Origin: Hyperoplus lanceolatus
Taxonomy: Eukaryota; Chordata; Actinopteri; Uranoscopiformes; Ammodytidae
DNA: 64,000 nucleotides
Reading direction: 5' to 3'
Assembly: GCA_026929865.2 (NCBI GenBank)
Contig: CM049396.1
Location: 25,647,501 to 25,711,500, forward strand
The position numbers were made by a program, and so were the translations under genes. Positions 63,631-64,000 of this stretch are shown here, in pieces. The notes under the pieces were generated by a model. It was given only the letters and a program-made list of their open reading frames with translations, was not told the origin of the DNA and searched no databases. The first letter of the stretch is position 1; each line of letters begins with the position of its first letter.

Positions 63631-63700
63631 AGGGCGCACTCACTTTAGGCAAGTTTGCCTGATCCGTGCTCCAGCACGGTGTGAGTGTGAGTGCGCCCTA
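63631..63700. repeat. 70-bp foldback, possibly a hAT-type remnant
   Basis: AGGGCGCACTCAC at 63631-63643 is matched by its inverse GTGAGTGCGCCCT ending at 63699. Between them lies a second palindrome, CCGTGCTCCAGCACGG (63664-63679). AAAA flanks both sides. The termini recall hAT-type elements, but the unit is far shorter than usual, so it may be one end of a larger collapsed element. Confidence 0.45.
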
Positions 63701-64000
63701 AAACTCTCTTCTCCCTGAGCAGGCACACAGCAGTCATTTGTATCGCCGTGGTTAACCATTGAACATAGTCGGTAGGGTGGTGACGGCGGTTTAAGTGCAA
63801 ACGCAGCTTGGTCCGGGGACAACTCGCACTATGCTGTGATTCAGCTGTCGAGTGTTCTGGTTGACCAGAAGCCATCCTTAACTGGTGTCAAACATTTCAA
63901 TTTGATTGAGTTAAATAAACACTAGAAAGTGCTTGTCGAAGTGAAAGGAGTCTTTGGTTTGAGGTCTAGTCTAGCCAACAGCAGATCCCCCAATTTCATT

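Overview
The window is vertebrate nuclear DNA, almost certainly from a ray-finned (teleost) fish. The reasons are long (CA/GT)n microsatellites, splice signals of vertebrate type, sparse coding sequence, and a dense mix of fish-typical transposable elements: an L2/CR1-type LINE with an SGNH-esterase ORF1, an RTE-type LINE, Tc1-like elements, TTAA-target MITEs, a tRNA-headed SINE and a solo LTR. I see no bacterial, plasmid, phage or CRISPR features. All calls rest on reading the sequence; no database search was possible.

The only host gene I can support lies at the right end on the + strand. A GC-rich promoter-like stretch (about 54.6-54.9 kb) leads into a probable 5' UTR exon that ends at a GT donor (55196) and contains a 44-codon upstream ORF. 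After an intron of about 2.4 kb comes the first coding exon (start codon 57615, donor 57736). It encodes a signal peptide and the start of a secreted protein whose N-terminus and phase-1 exon end resemble class 3 semaphorins, best sema3F. The next intron fills the rest of the window. The 54 kb upstream shows no convincing exon and looks like a gene-poor flank that may hold regulatory elements.

Layout by region. 0-16 kb: mostly unique non-coding DNA, two copies of one MITE (545-897, 4003-4341), a small repeat remnant and CA/GT repeats. 16.4-20 kb: a TTAA-flanked element nested between outer inverted repeats, then a LINE inserted with 5' inversion (twin priming) and flanked by an 11-bp target-site duplication. 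22.2-28.75 kb: a near full-length L2-type LINE, split near its 3' end by a 505-bp solo LTR with a perfect 5-bp duplication. 32-34.5 kb: a stub of the TTAA element and a Tc1-like internal-deletion element. 37-39 kb: two TIR elements about 100 bp apart. 41.7-48.5 kb: a decayed RTE fragment, a 1.24-kb TIR element with a strong palindrome, a SINE, a rearranged Tc1-like copy and another MITE. 51.9-52.8 kb: a young-looking Tc1-like element with 280-bp TIRs that keeps an in-frame DNA-binding/C-terminal fusion ORF. 60.5-61.5 kb: a second copy of the 37-kb element inside the semaphorin intron.

No clearly new multi-gene system is visible. The points that most deserve follow-up are the twin-primed LINE, the two element copies whose paired terminal repeats have changed together, the catalytically empty Tc1-like fusion ORF, and the nested insertions.
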